A stretch of 64,000 nt of DNA from Primula veris (lineage: Eukaryota > Streptophyta > Magnoliopsida > Ericales > Primulaceae): positions 31,482,702 to 31,546,701 of the forward strand of contig OY821743.1 in assembly GCA_963682055.1 (NCBI GenBank). The letters run 5' to 3'. Under the pieces are notes generated by a model. It ran no database searches. It saw only the letters and a program-made list of their open reading frames with translations, and was not told where the DNA came from. The position numbers and the translations under genes are program-made. Positions 33,430 to 44,999 of the stretch are shown here, piece by piece. Every line of letters starts with the position of its first letter. The first letter of the stretch is position 1.

Positions 33430-34880
33430 CAAATTCTAATTTTCCTTATTCCCTGAATTCAAGTTTTCTTTTAGCATTCGATTTTGGAATAAGGCCGGAT
33501 GACCATTTAAAACACAAAAATCAACGAAACTTGTGGGTTTTCCCCATTTTTAATTAAAAGAATTGTAACTATGGTTTTCTTAAAAAAGATAGTACCGACG
33601 GTTGAGAATGCAAAATGAAAATCCTTTTTGTTAGTTTTTTAAGACATTTCATCCCTTATTTTTGCGAATTTTAAGATCAATCAATCCGCTCTTGAAAAAA
33701 AGAGACTCTATTTACATTCTTATTAACAATGGGCATGTTAGTGGTTCTTGGAAAGAACAGACTTCGACTACATCATCGAAATTAGTCAAGGATATGTCTT
33801 CAAGTTCCTTATAACAATCATGTTACATAACATATTGTTATAAAGTTGGTATGGCTATATACAATCCAACTATGTGTTTTGCTAAATTAGAAAACTTCTA
33901 TTCTTATCATATCTTCGATTGAAAACAAAGGGTCCACTTGTAACGTAGAAGAGACTAGAATGGCATCACTAAACTCACCGCAAGAGTATGTTTCTTTGCT
34001 TTTCTCAAAGATTTTCTGCAACATTTTAAACTATTAGGAATATGGTAAGATATCTGAGTTTTTTTTAGTTTTTTACACAGCCCAAACTTACCATTTGATA
34101 TGCATACATAAAAAATTACGATCATACTAAAAACATAATACATACCTTATCATTATCCGCAAAGATCTTTTCAGGTATGCATTTTGTTTTTAGTAAGTTC
34201 GTAATTTTTTGTGTAAGCATATCAAATGGTAAGTTTGGACTGTGTAAAAAACTAAAAAAAACTCAGATATCTTACCATAATCCTAATAGTTTAAAATGTC
34301 ACAGATAATCTTTGAGGAAAGCAAGACTCTTGGGGTGAGTTTAGTGATGTCATTCCAGTCTCTTCTTCATTACAAAGTGGACCCTTTATTTTCAATTGAA
34401 GACATGGTAAGAATAGATATTTTCAGATTTCTCAAAACACATAGTTGGATTGTATATCACCATACCAACTTCATAACAATTTGTTATGTCACATGATTGC
34501 TATAAGGAACTTGAAGACATGCATATTCTTGACTGATTTCAATGATGTAGTTGGAGTATGTTCTTTCCAAGGAACCACTCGCATGCCCATTGTTGATAAG
34601 ATGGTAAATAGAGTCTTTTTTTGTAAGAGCGGATTGATTGATCTTAAAAATTTTATAATCAAGGGATAAACTGTCTTAAAAAGCTAACAAAAGCGATTTT
34701 CATACTTCATTCTCAAGCGTGCGTACTATTTTTTTTTAAGAAAACAATAGTTACGTTTTTTTAATTAAAAGTGGGGAAAACCCACAAGTTTCATTGATTT
34801 TTGAGTTTTAAATATATGGTCATCTGACCTTATTACAAATGAAAGCGCAATAAAAGGAGAAAAAGGAAAAATTACAACTT
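33430..34880. repeat. 1.4-kb imperfect palindrome containing gene exons
   Basis: Arms of roughly 700 bp around 34160 match in inverted orientation, about 90 percent by eye near the centre and less at the ends. Each arm holds exon-like frames in the same inverted arrangement: one with EFSDAILVSSTLQVDPLFSI (left arm, minus) or its relative in the right arm (plus), ending GAAGACATG before GTAAGA, and one with DCYKELEDIS/VVEVCSFQ. The LINE-like GTGGGTTTTCCCCA motif is near both outer ends. Gene family not recognised. Confidence 0.8.
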
Positions 34881-35935
34881 ACAAAAATTAGAAAGAAGAC
34901 TTCTATAGCTAGAAGCTGGACTAAGTAAAATTTATGGATATACTTCCTTCTGCAATCATACCTCTGTCTCATCACTGCACAAGTAAGACTTATGTCTCAT
35001 CACCGCACAAGTAAGACCACCTTGGAAACTCACAAAATCCCCACGTTCATGAGAGAAGCTCAAAAAGATAATACAAGGGAACTCAAGGATGGTTGATGAT
35101 GGTGTACACAAAACTCGAGACTTTAAAACTTTAAATAACATTTTTCCACAACCCAAAGGAAGACTAGATAATTACCATATTTGAAAATTAGAAGTCCCAA
35201 TGATCAAAGAAACTTGATAGCTTTTTAGTGAAAGATCTTTTTCTTACCCTTTCCCTCTCTTTTTGGATATTAACCCCTTTCCACTTGGTCTATTTCGCTT
35301 GCTTAGGTCAACCCTCATCGTCATCGTAATACATACCTACTCGGAATCTTTCTAGGTGATAGACTTAGGTCCACCTACCACTAGATCAAATTCAATTTCA
35401 ATGTAATTATGGTCCATGTCTGGGTAATCTCGAGTTTCAGATTTTGAATCATGGCTAAATAAAACACTGCATACTGCCTTAGAGGAAATAAAAACAGTCA
35501 CTCCGGTAGTCAGTTTATGCAAATAATCCGAGTCTCGTCTCACATGTCCAGGGGCAGCCCTGGTACCGTGCGGGAGCACCAGGCCTCAAAAAATGAAGGG
35601 CCACATTTTGATTATAAGTATTATTAATTTGATAAAATAGTGCAAAAGAATTCTGACATAAATTTCTTTTTTCAAAACCAAAACAGAAGTTGATAGAGAG
35701 CAGATGGTAGAAACAATATTAAAATGACTAAAGGTCTTTAATTCTAGTTAATTGGATAATTATTATTTTCAATTGGATAATTACAAATATGCACCTTATA
35801 TATGGTTACAGAATAATTCTAGTTAGTTCTGTGTTTACCCTTTGACAAATGAATTTTAAAAAATTAATATATTTGGTCCGTATATTTGTAATTGGCAAAA
35901 AAAAAAGATATTTCATTTCTGCAAAACTTAAAAAT
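34881..35935. other. Mostly unassigned DNA
   Basis: Contains the possible exon at 35352-35534 and, from about 35551, a GGGGCAGCCCTGG-type start that resembles the end of a DNA transposon. No second end found. Confidence 0.35.
35352..35534 (-). pseudogene. Possible terminal exon of an unknown gene
   Basis: The minus-strand frame reads SDYLHKLTTGVTVFISSKAV, then YIEIEFDLVVGGPKSIT and TAG. Codon use is gene-like. The reading frame upstream of about 35534 runs into transposon-like sequence. No family recognised. Confidence 0.25.
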
Positions 35936-36199
35936 TACTCCCTCCGTCACTTTTTAAGTGTCCCCCCTGAATTTCGGTAAATATTAAGAGTTATTATTAA
36001 TTGCATTGAAAAGTTGAAAAATAACCATAATTTAAATTAAATAATTATTATTTTTAATTTTTGAAATGTATTTATTGTAATATTTGATAATATTATAGTA
36101 CATTTATCATTTTTTTTCATTGATAATTTAGGAAAGCGGACACTTATTTTGGGACATCCAAATATGAAATATTAGACTCTTATTTAGGGACAGAGAGAG
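35936..36199. mobile_element. Stowaway MITE, 264 bp
   Basis: Begins CTCCCTCCGTCAC and ends GGGACAGAGAGAG, with TA on both sides (35934-35935, 36200-36201). Confidence 0.85.
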
Positions 36200-36663
36200 T
36201 ATTTATTTGTATGAGAATACCAAATAAGCTGAAGCATATTATATATAAAACTATATCTTTGAGGTTCATGAGTAACAACAGGGGTGGTGCTAATCCGGCT
36301 TTAATTTCCTAAACATGTTAGAAAACAATTAACAAAGAAATTAAAAATAAATAAATTAATGATTTGTAAAAAAATACGACTTTTAACATTTAACGCATTT
36401 CAACTCATATTTTAGACTTTAAGTATTTTAGGAAATTAACGGTTTCATCTTTATTTTTCTTTTAATGTAAATTATGAATATTTCAAAAGTATAAGGCATT
36501 TTTTGAACATTTGCACCGGATCTCATCAAATTCCGGGCTACCTCTGCACATATCTATCAATTACGAGAAGGTAAGTAGTATCATTTTCTTTAAAAACCTC
36601 TGTTTCATTGATATTTTTTTGATTTGCCAAACATGAGTTGATTCAAGGACTAAAAAAAATTAC

Positions 36664-36850
36664 GTTTTTTTTTTTGGAAGGTAAGTATATAATTAAACAA
36701 AAGAAAACATACAAGAAAGGAAAAGATCTTTTTTGTGTGTGGAAGGATAAGCATATATTAAACAAACCGAACCAAACCAAACAAACATTTACAACTTGAA
36801 GCACAGGCGCCCCAAGCTAAAAGAAACGAGAATACAAAACATCTCAGCAA
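36664..36850 (-). repeat. Two LINE 3' tails
   Basis: Two T-rich starts (36665 and 36730), each followed by GGAAGGTAAGTATA or GGAAGGATAAGCATA and TTAAAC, the reverse of LINE ends with poly-A. They look like two separate minus-strand insertions. Confidence 0.4.
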
Positions 36851-37053
36851 CTCACAACAGCAACTACTACTACCCAAAAAACATTAGCTATAAGTCAATA
36901 TGAAAATGGGAAAAGACACTTTGAAAGGAAAAGAACTTGGTTAGCACAGATTGCTAACTGAAGTTATATGCGCAAAAATCAATGGTTCATAATATACACC
37001 ATGCTAATTAGTTACAAACATACAAGACTAAAAAATTCTTAACCTATTATCAA

Positions 37054-37320
37054 CTCTGTTTTAAAATTCGCGCTACATAGCGCGAAATAGCGCTTTTTTG
37101 GTAAAAAACGCAACGAAAAATCATGATTTTGGGTGGAATTGCGCTAAAATCGCGCTATAGGGGACCAAAAGCGCAAAAAGCGCGAAATTCTGGACCAAAA
37201 GCGTAAATAGCGAGTTAAAAAAAAACAGCGGATCTAAATAATTAATATATATTGTGTAATTTTCATAAAAGTGTTTGCAGTCTAGATGGTTAAGACAGTG
37301 TTGTAATTCCTCTTGACTCT
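37054..37320. mobile_element. Truncated copy of the hAT MITE, inverted
   Basis: Begins CTCTGTTTTAAAATTCGCGC and runs in inverted orientation relative to 37704-38193, including the tRNA-like AGATGGTTAAGAC segment (37285-37297), then loses homology. Confidence 0.75.
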
Positions 37321-37334
37321 GCATTAACAAATTA

Positions 37335-37687
37335 AATTTGGAGTTAATTTAGTTTCAAAGTGTGAATGTTGTGGTAACTCAGTTGAGAATAGAAATCATT
37401 TGTTCAGTATGGGTAAAATTGCTACAAAAGTTTGGGGCTATTTTGAAAATATTATGGGAGTAAAATGTTCAAATATTTCTATTAGAGGGAGAATTATGAA
37501 GTGGTGGACTTCTGCAAATAATAGCATCTCGGATCTAAGTGGTAAAGTTCTCAAAATTCTTCCTTCCTACATTGTTTGGTGTATTTGGAAAGCAAGGTGT
37601 AAAAGCAGATTCGACAATAAAGAGATGAAATATGAAGCTATTTGCATTGAAGTGGAAAAACTCCTACAATTACACAAAAAAAAGTAA
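37335..37687 (+). pseudogene. LINE ORF2, zinc-binding C-terminal region
   Basis: Frame reads CECCGNSVENRNHLF, the CCHC-like zf-RVT motif of plant L1-type LINEs, then VWGYFENIMG and ILPSYIVWCIWKARCKSRF, the usual segment before RNase H. It is the 5'-truncated end of a LINE on the plus strand, interrupted after 37687 by a MITE and continued at 38226. Confidence 0.8.
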
Positions 37688-37703
37688 ATTTTTCCCTAAA
37701 AAT

Positions 37704-38193
37704 CAGTGTTTTAAATAGCGTTATCGTTATCGTAGCGTTTTTTCGAGAGAAACGCTAAAAGCGCTAATAGCGTTGCTATATAGCGCTTTGCGGTGTATTT
37801 TTTTTTTGCCTAAATATGCACTAAACTTTAGAATATATAAAAAAATAAAATAAAAAAATATAGTTATATTAGATAGTAATAAAAAAAAATCAAAAAAAAA
37901 AATTGTTGTTGGTGAGTTTTGAACCCAGGTCTGCTGGAAATTACAGCACAGTCTTAACCATCTGGACTGTAGACACTTTTATGAAAATTGCACAATATAT
38001 ATTTATTATTTAGATCCGCTGTTTTTTTTTAACTCGCTATTTACGCTTTTGGTCCATAATTTCGTGATTTTTGCGCTTTTGGTCCCCTATAGCGCGATTT
38101 TAGCGCAATTCCACCCAAAATCGTGATTTTTCGTTGCGTTTTTTACCAAAAAAGCGCTATTTCGCGCTACATAGCGCGAATTTTAAAACAGAG
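37704..38193. mobile_element. hAT-type MITE, 490 bp, in the LINE
   Basis: Ends CAGTGTTTTAAATAGCG and, inverted, CTCTGTTTTAAAATTCG, flanked by the perfect 8-bp duplication CTAAAAAT (37696-37703, 38194-38201), the hAT target size. Rich in short AGCGC-type repeats. On the minus strand it carries a tRNA-like core: AGATGGTTAAGAC (A-box-like region) and GGTTCAAAACTC (B-box-like, 37914-37925). Confidence 0.88.
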
Positions 38194-38225
38194 CTAAAAA
38201 TTGGAGTCTTATTTCCTTTGATATT

Positions 38226-38699
38226 ATGTACAGAGCTCCAAGAGTTAAAAAAGTCAAAATGGTGAAGTGGGTTCTTCCTCCTTCTGGGTACATAAAATTG
38301 AATACAGATGGTTGTTTTAAATCATCTATTAATTCTAGTGGTGTTGAGGGAATTATTAGAGATCATTTAGGAAAACCTATATTGGGTTTTGAAGACAAAA
38401 TCAAATGTATTTCTATTATTTATTCTGAAGCAGCTGCTATAATATTTGGGCTAAGATTGGTTAATTCCAACAAAATTATTATAGAGAGTGATTCTTCGCA
38501 ACTCATCAATATTCTAAAAGGTAATTCAGCAGATCCATGGCATATAAGGCACTTAATAGCAGAAATAAAAAGATTATTAAAAGAGAAGACGTACCAAGTA
38601 ACTATTCATTATTTTAATAAAAGGGCAACTAGTTTGCACAAAGTAACTTACAGTAATAATCATTGTTTTAAGAAATATATGTTTAAAATTAGTATATAA
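38226..38699 (+). pseudogene. LINE ORF2, RNase H domain
   Basis: 157 codons of the RNase H (RVT_3) domain that ends plant L1-type ORF2: KLNTDGCF with the first catalytic Asp, GIIRDHLGKPILGF, IYSEAAAI with the Glu, IIIESDSSQLINIL with the next Asp; the last motif (HYFNKRATSLHKV) is degenerate. It follows the piece at 37335-37687 once the MITE and its target duplication are discounted. The frame is open, but upstream parts of the LINE are missing, so it is a remnant. Confidence 0.88.
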
Positions 38700-38730
38700 T
38701 ATTCAGCAGAGCAAACTCCCTCATTGTAAG

Positions 38731-39247
38731 TCTACTACCACATTCAATCAGAAGTCCGTGGAAGCGTAGACTTACATAAGGGACGGCAAAACCCAAAGGA
38801 ACAAAGAGAATTGAGGAAGGCCGAGAGTCTCCAAGAAAACAGTTCGGTAGTATTTAAACTTCAGCATTTTAACTTATCTCTAGTAAATTTACATTGTTTA
38901 TGTTGATTAAAGTATCACAAACAAATAGGGTATAGATTTCATTTGTATTTATTTGTCAAGATAAGAGATAGTACTCTTAAAGCGATAATAGTTGATCGAT
39001 AGGTATAATAATACTTACTGTCAAGAAAGCAAAGAATGAACTTTAAGGCGGGTATATCTTGATCGATAGATATGATACTTTCTCTTGGGGTGTTTCATGT
39101 TGGCTTGCTTTTATTTAATAGGTTGAAAAAGAGAAAATTAAGGCGACCAATTTATTGAAAAAACAAATGGTTGGAATGTATAATTTCAGAACAAAGCTAA
39201 TTATCAAAGATAGCAAGAATCCCAAGAAGCAAGTGCTAGCTGTTTGA
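38731..39247 (+). pseudogene. Duplicated gene fragment G, copy 1
   Basis: Two exons homologous to 56358-56800. Exon 1 (to 38846) reads YYHIQSEVRGS then NPKEQRELRKAESLQENSS with donor GTAGTA; its 3' splice acceptor is lost at the LINE boundary, and 15 bp are missing relative to copy 2. Exon 2 (39122-39247) reads VEKEKIKATNLLKKQMVGMY, LIIKDSKNPKKQVLAV and TGA, open and lysine-rich. Family not recognised. Copy 1 keeps the better exon 2, copy 2 the better exon 1. Confidence 0.55.
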
Positions 39248-39259
39248 AAAGGGATAAGG

Positions 39260-40820
39260 AGTCGAGGCACCTAGTGCTACTCTTGAAGGTGAGTGGAATA
39301 TATTACAAGTTCAATTATGAAATGAATTGCAGATTATGGAGTTGAGTGGGACTAAAGGTGTTTGGTATCTTTTACACGAATTCTTTTAACTAAGGATTAT
39401 GTAGTTACATATAGTAATAGCATGAAGGAGCATATGTTAATCTTAATTTGTGAACCAATTTGGACTTTGAGAAAAATATATTAGTTTATATTACTGTATG
39501 ATTTACTATTCTCATTGGGAAGAGATAGAAATACTGCAAAAACCTTAATTAAATTTAAAATTGTGTAGTTTTGCAATTAAATTTAATTTTTTTTTAACAG
39601 TCCTTGATGTGTCTCATATATAATGAAACGAAACCAATTTAGGAAAAGCAACATGCGTTTAATTTTGACTTAGCAATCACAATACATACAGAAGCTGAAC
39701 ATGCAAATTTAATTTCTATTTCTTAATTATGTAACTCACATCCATACTCTTTTTTGTAGGAACTAGTATGAAGATGACAATTGATTCTCAGAATATTGAA
39801 ATTGCAGCTTAATATATCCAAAATGATAGCAATTCAAGATGGATATGCGTATTCGCCAGTTGTGCTCGTTACACGATATCTTGGTTCGGCACGTCTTTAA
39901 AGAGGCGAATTAGGCTGCTAGCTTTATGGCCGATTGCACGTGCGCTCCGCAGGCTTCTCAGATCTTCTCCCATAGACGGTATTTACCATACGGCATTGGC
40001 GGGATTTTAAAATTAGATAAGTTGGGTACTCACCATATTAGAACATGATGTATAGTTTTGTTAATTAACTAATTATTTCATTTGTCATGTATTTTTCATT
40101 TTCGCGGACTTGATGTGCTCTCACTTATGTTCGGACGGTTTGGTTCATTGTCCCCCTCCCAGTACTTTACTTGCGTGGTTATTTATATACAGCTATGGGT
40201 CTATTCTTTAACCCCACTCTTTGGAGAATTGTTCGTTAAAAAAAATTGATACCTTGGCTTGTATGTTAACTATGAGCTCATCTGAGAATCTTGTGCTCAG
40301 AAGTTTTTGCGGTATGTTATTATTTTAGTGCTTTGGCATGAAATCGGTATATTTAAAAAAATACTAACTTTGTTAGCGGATATTGCTAACTCAAGAAGCT
40401 CACATGACTTAAGAGGAGTCAGAATATTAGAGAGAAATCAAAGTCAGAAGATTCAAGACAGTTAGTGACTTAAGAGGAGTCGATATGTTTTTACTGGAAG
40501 CTAGAACTTTGAATAACGTGGAGTACACGGTTGAGCCAGACTCTTTCAGTCTATAGGTTTTGTAAGACGAATTTCAGCGAAATGATTGTATATATTGTTG
40601 CATATTGATCCAAACAGTCTCAAGGCAGTGGTGTCTTGCGCAAGCTGCAGCAGTTTATAGCCTACACACCTAGCATTTTGCATTGTTCTGTCTTGCACAG
40701 ACGGCAACGTCTTTTCTATAGTTATTTCGCAAATTAAGGTTTATTTATAAGGGTTATTATATAAACCCATTTATGACTCCAGAACAAATAACACAAATTA
40801 AAGAACCCTTCAAGGATATA
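39260..40820. other. No gene recognised; possible copia-LTR-like stretch at the end
   Basis: From 40371 (TGTTAGCGGATATTGC) to about 40830 the composition resembles a small copia LTR, but no flanking duplication was found. A GC-richer patch at 39840-39990 has no open frame. Confidence 0.3.
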
Positions 40821-40828
40821 CAACGGTA

Positions 40829-40925
40829 CTAGTGAGGTACCTGGATGCTTTCGCAACTTAGTTTTTTATTATGATGCATGTATGTATGAAAACTCTTTAT
40901 GCCGCGCTTTACCTCATTTGTAAAT
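40829..40925. repeat. Dispersed box, copy 2
   Basis: GAGGTACCTGGATGCTTTCG, then AACTCTTTATGCCGCGC; a diverged copy of 26858-26955, about 650 bp before F-box-like copy B. Confidence 0.6.
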
Positions 40926-41462
40926 GTAGTCATCTTTATCACAATAGGATAACCCTATTCACTTAAATACATATAGAGAACTCCATGCAAGTAGTGAATT
41001 TTTTCAATATTACATTGATCAATTTAGAAAAGACGTTCTACCCATATTATACGGAATGCTCAAGACAAAAGTTGATGGAAATGACAATGATGTAATCTTT
41101 CTTTTTGTGTATTCTTTTTCCTAATGTAGCCTTCTTTTTTATATGTCATTTCTTATAAAGAGAGGTTGCACGTGTATGCTTACGAGCAATTATAGTTTTT
41201 TCTTCAATCAAATTTTCGCATTAATATGCGAATATTATGGCCATATCCAATCCAATTTATTTTGTGCAATGAATTTTTAGATGTACTAAAGCCACTTAAG
41301 ATTGTGTTAAGCTGACAAAAAGTTATAAACAACAGGAATCGTTCATCGGGTATATATAGTTGTTCCGGCCCAAGGCAAAAAGCCCATTACGTTGCATTAG
41401 TTAACTCGTATACATTACCCTAGTTGTCAAGGCGGCGAACACAAATCTAGAGTTGTTGCAAA

Positions 41463-41584
41463 ATGGAAAGCAACATAGCCAATGAAAATGATGAAGAATC
41501 TGAAGACGAAGACGATAATGACGAAAAACGCCGTATGACTATGGAATACATTATAAAACGAATAAGTGATCTACCAGATAAAAG
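41463..41584 (+). CDS. F-box-like first exon, copy B (intact)
   Basis: 40 codons and two bases, from ATGGAAAGCAACATAGCC to a GTAATTG donor. The protein start is MESNIANEN, a run of acidic residues, then MTMEYIIKRISDLPDK. RISDLPDx is how many plant F-box proteins begin, where it leads into the SCF-binding F-box helix. Here the frame reaches a splice donor right at that point and no exon with the rest of the F-box was found in the next kilobases. So this is either a truncated gene or a short captured promoter-plus-exon. A shared promoter/leader precedes all three copies. Confidence 0.55.
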
Positions 41585-42589
41585 GTAATTGATTTCTTCT
41601 TTTCTTGTAAACATATTTCAATTGATGTGTGAAATTTATCTCTTTAATATAATCACATAAAAACCTTAGTAACTGATCAAATTGATATTTTTAGATATTT
41701 ATTTTTTCAGTTTATATGTTTATTTATGAACTTATGTATGTACGCTTGATATCTCTGGACGGCTTGTTTTGCATTTTTGGACTATTCTATGTGACCATCA
41801 AGATTTCTCAGATGGTAATGAATTCGTGAATTTTAATTTAACAAAAAAAATTTGCTGATTTTATGTGCATTTCTTCAATTTACCTTATACATTTGTTAAA
41901 CATATGAGAATATCGCATCAAAGCAAGTCTTTTTAAAATAAAATAAAATAGTACACTATCCTTTTGAGGGAGATGCGCTTTGATGAGTATCTAAAACTAA
42001 TATGACGTCGTTTTATAATTAATAACCTCTCTTATGCTAGGGAGGAGCTTGTAACTTTTTGTTCGTCTTCTATGCCCGACCAACTAGATCTTACCTTAAT
42101 TTGTAATGATTTAAATTAATATAAGTCTTATTTGTTTTAAAAGAAAAAAAAAAACCTCTCTTTATAGGTAATGGGCTTTCGGGATCCAACTCAATCATGC
42201 AAAAAAACATAAAACATCTTATCAACATATTATTTTTATATACATAAACAGAGGTCACGTACTTGTTGGCCTGATTAACTATGCGAGGAACCTCGATCAA
42301 ATTAATGAAAACTCAAAAGAAACTTATAAATTAACCCAGGCTAATAGTTTAACAATAATTCAATCAAGTCCATGATTATCTACTAAAATGAAACTCCCCT
42401 TTTAACTTTTTTTTTTTTACTAATTATAACTGTAACTTTTCTTTTTTTGAAGCCTATACTAAGTTTTCTATAAATTTTTAAGATTTTGTGAGTTTCTGGA
42501 CATAATCTGAAAAAATCATGTAGGTACATAAATATATTTACATACCAAAATGTGTGCTTACCCGAAGGCTTAAAAATATAATTTACTTT

Positions 42590-42665
42590 CGCCATTTTTT
42601 TTTAATGAATGGTGAGAAAAACCACATTTTTATTTATATATTGATGAAAGAAATAAAAATTAGGA
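42590..42665 (-). repeat. LINE 3' tail
   Basis: Plus strand T run, then GGTGAGAAAAACCACATT, the reverse of a LINE end of the form ...TTTTCTCACC-poly(A). Confidence 0.5.
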
Positions 42666-42926
42666 ATAATTTGCCATTTTGAGTACTTGTTTTCCTGGTA
42701 ATTTAATTTACTAATCTTACCTTTCCAAAAAGCAAGTTTAATCTTAGAGTGGATATCAATATTCTCTAAATATGGATATATCTAACTTCTTATTTATCAT
42801 AGTTTAAGAATAGTTTTGCATTTCAGGGTCCAACACTAGCAAACAAAAACGGCCTATTATATAAAAAGATTTACAGCCACAAAAAGTTTCAACAAACTGC
42901 TGCTAACTCAGAAATAATAAGAAGAA

Positions 42927-43005
42927 AAACCCTAATTGTTACAAGCTAATGACAGGTGTCAGAATATGAAAGAGTATAAATACACAGCCAATTGTCCTGC
43001 TATAT
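42927..43005 (+). promoter_or_regulatory. Promoter with telo-box and TATA box
   Basis: AAACCCTAA (telo-box) at 42927-42935 and TATAAAT at 42975-42981; transcription would start about 43005. Telo-boxes are frequent before plant genes of the translation apparatus. The leader CCAAGCCCTAGCTACTGC runs to a donor at 43069 (GTACTA). Confidence 0.5.
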
Positions 43006-43069
43006 CTACGCTGCCACTTTCTCCCAAGCCCTAGCTACTGCATCTTTCTAATTTTGTCCCGGTTATTAA
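43006..43069 (+). other. Putative 5'-untranslated exon
   Basis: Follows the TATA box and ends TTATTAAG before GTACTAAATA. Next candidate exon is 46151-46205, so the intron would be about 3.1 kb. Confidence 0.4.
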
Positions 43070-43831
43070 GGTACTAAATATATTACCCAAATTTTTAGTA
43101 TTAAAAATTATTCATGTTATTTTTGAAAGGATGACTAATTTTAACACTGATATGAACTTTTATTTGGTGTTAGTTTTTTTTTTTTATCAACGTTATAAGA
43201 TCCCAATTTTCAATATTCACACATTTGCCTGATCATCATGTTACCATATTTGAATTATGGTTAAATGCTTTCTTTTTTCTTTTTGTAAACTTGAACTTGT
43301 ATTCAATGCTTTATATCCATATAAAGAGTTGTTAATCTTTTCATTTCCAGATAAGGAACATTTTTATTTTGATCTATGTATGTTAAATCTTACGCTGGAT
43401 CACTAATAAAGGTCAAGATAGTTTCCAGAATTGCGAAACGTTTGATGCCCTATCTTTTCTGTATATTAACACATGTCTAAATCTCATGCTTCTTTTATCC
43501 TGAAGACTAAACAATAGTTGTTGACAAAAAGGAAGGTAATTTAGTTTTAAAGTTGAATGAAATTGTTTCTAAAATATGTGTAAAATAATTTCTATACATT
43601 TGTTTTTTCAAAAATACTAATTCTTAGAAAAAACAAACTTTATCATATTATAAGTAACAAATAATTATCCTGAGAAAGGTTTTTTCTTCGAAAGATTTGT
43701 TAAATATAGAAATTCTTTTAAAAATAAATCAAATTAAAAAAAAAAAAAAAAAGTTGCTTTCGCTAAGGAAAAAATTTCCTTAATAAAAAATTCTTTTCAA
43801 AATCAGCTATTTTTCTTAAATAAAATTTAGA

Positions 43832-44998
43832 GCAATTACCAAAAACCTACCTTTATCCAATCAAAATACCAAAAACATAACCTACAAACTATTAATAAAC
43901 AAAAACATACCTTCAATAAAAAAAAAATCCAAAAACCTGATCCCCTACTCTCAATCGCTGCTCCTTCTTTCCCCTCTCTCTTTCTTCGCTTTCTATCTCC
44001 CTCTCCTCTCTCTATCCTCTCTCTCATTTATCTCTTCGCGTTCTCTCTCTTCTCTGTGCTCTCCCTCTCCTCCTTCTCTCTACTATCTCCTTGCCCTCTC
44101 TCTCATTTCTATCACTCTGCTCTCTCTACGTTCAAAACCACTGCAACTACCTTTCTTTAAAATATATCATACACTCAATTTAGAATTAATATATTCTTTC
44201 TAGAGTTCGTACCTTTATTTATAGTTCATACTCTCATTTTAGAGTTAATCTACTCTCTCTAGAGTTCATACACATATTTCTAGTTCATACCTCAATTTTA
44301 TAGTTCATGTCCATATTTGCAAATTGCATACCTTTAGTTATAGAGATCATACCCTCATTTTATTGTTCATAGTATCTTTTTAGAGTACATACTCTTATTT
44401 TTATAATTTATATCCATATTTGAAAAATTCATACAATTAATTGTAGAATTCATACCATTTTTCTTTGAGTTCATATCCTCTTTCAAAGTTTATATATACT
44501 CTTATTTTTATTATTCATATTCTATATCCTCATTTTTAGAATTTAAACTTTTATTTGTAGAGATCATACCCTCATTTTAGAGTTCATACCATTTTTATGG
44601 AGTTTATATCACTATCTGGCCTGAAATTTCAATTGACCAATATATCAAACTCGTATAGGCAAACCAACATCACAAATCAACTCAAAAGCCCAAAAACCTG
44701 CAATATGATATATAATTAGACCTATCGGGTCGAATATATCAAAAATAAATCTCTGATTTACCAATATACGCCATAACAATAAAAAACCAAAAATAACCAT
44801 GAAGATAGAGAAAGTAGAGAAAGAGAGAGAGAGAAAAACACGAAAGAAAGTGTGAATGATGAAAGGATACAGAGATAGAAGAGAGAGAGAGATGTGTGTG
44901 TGAATGAGTAGGGAAGAGAGAAATAGAGGAGAGATAGGGAGTTGGGTATGTTTTTGGTTATCAAAATTTATAACAGTATGTTTTTGGTAATTTACTTT
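43832..44998. mobile_element. Foldback element inside the putative intron
   Basis: Starts AATTACCAAAAACCTACC and ends, inverted, with AATTACCAAAAACATAC. The left half is CT-rich, the right half GA-rich, as expected of long inverted arms. Degenerate units of AGAGTTCATACC form fill 44150-44600. About 1.17 kb; superfamily not determined. Confidence 0.55.
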
Positions 44999-44999
44999 C

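Noticed and set aside
37914..37966. Genuine tRNA gene
   Set aside because: No acceptor or anticodon stem can be completed around the A- and B-box-like motifs; treated as a tRNA-like core of a MITE.
40371..40830. Solo copia LTR
   Set aside because: Start and composition fit, but no target duplication or clear 3' terminus could be found, so it is only mentioned.
43836..44027. Arg/Glu-rich minus-strand frame
   Set aside because: CT-rich simple sequence in the same foldback element, not a protein.
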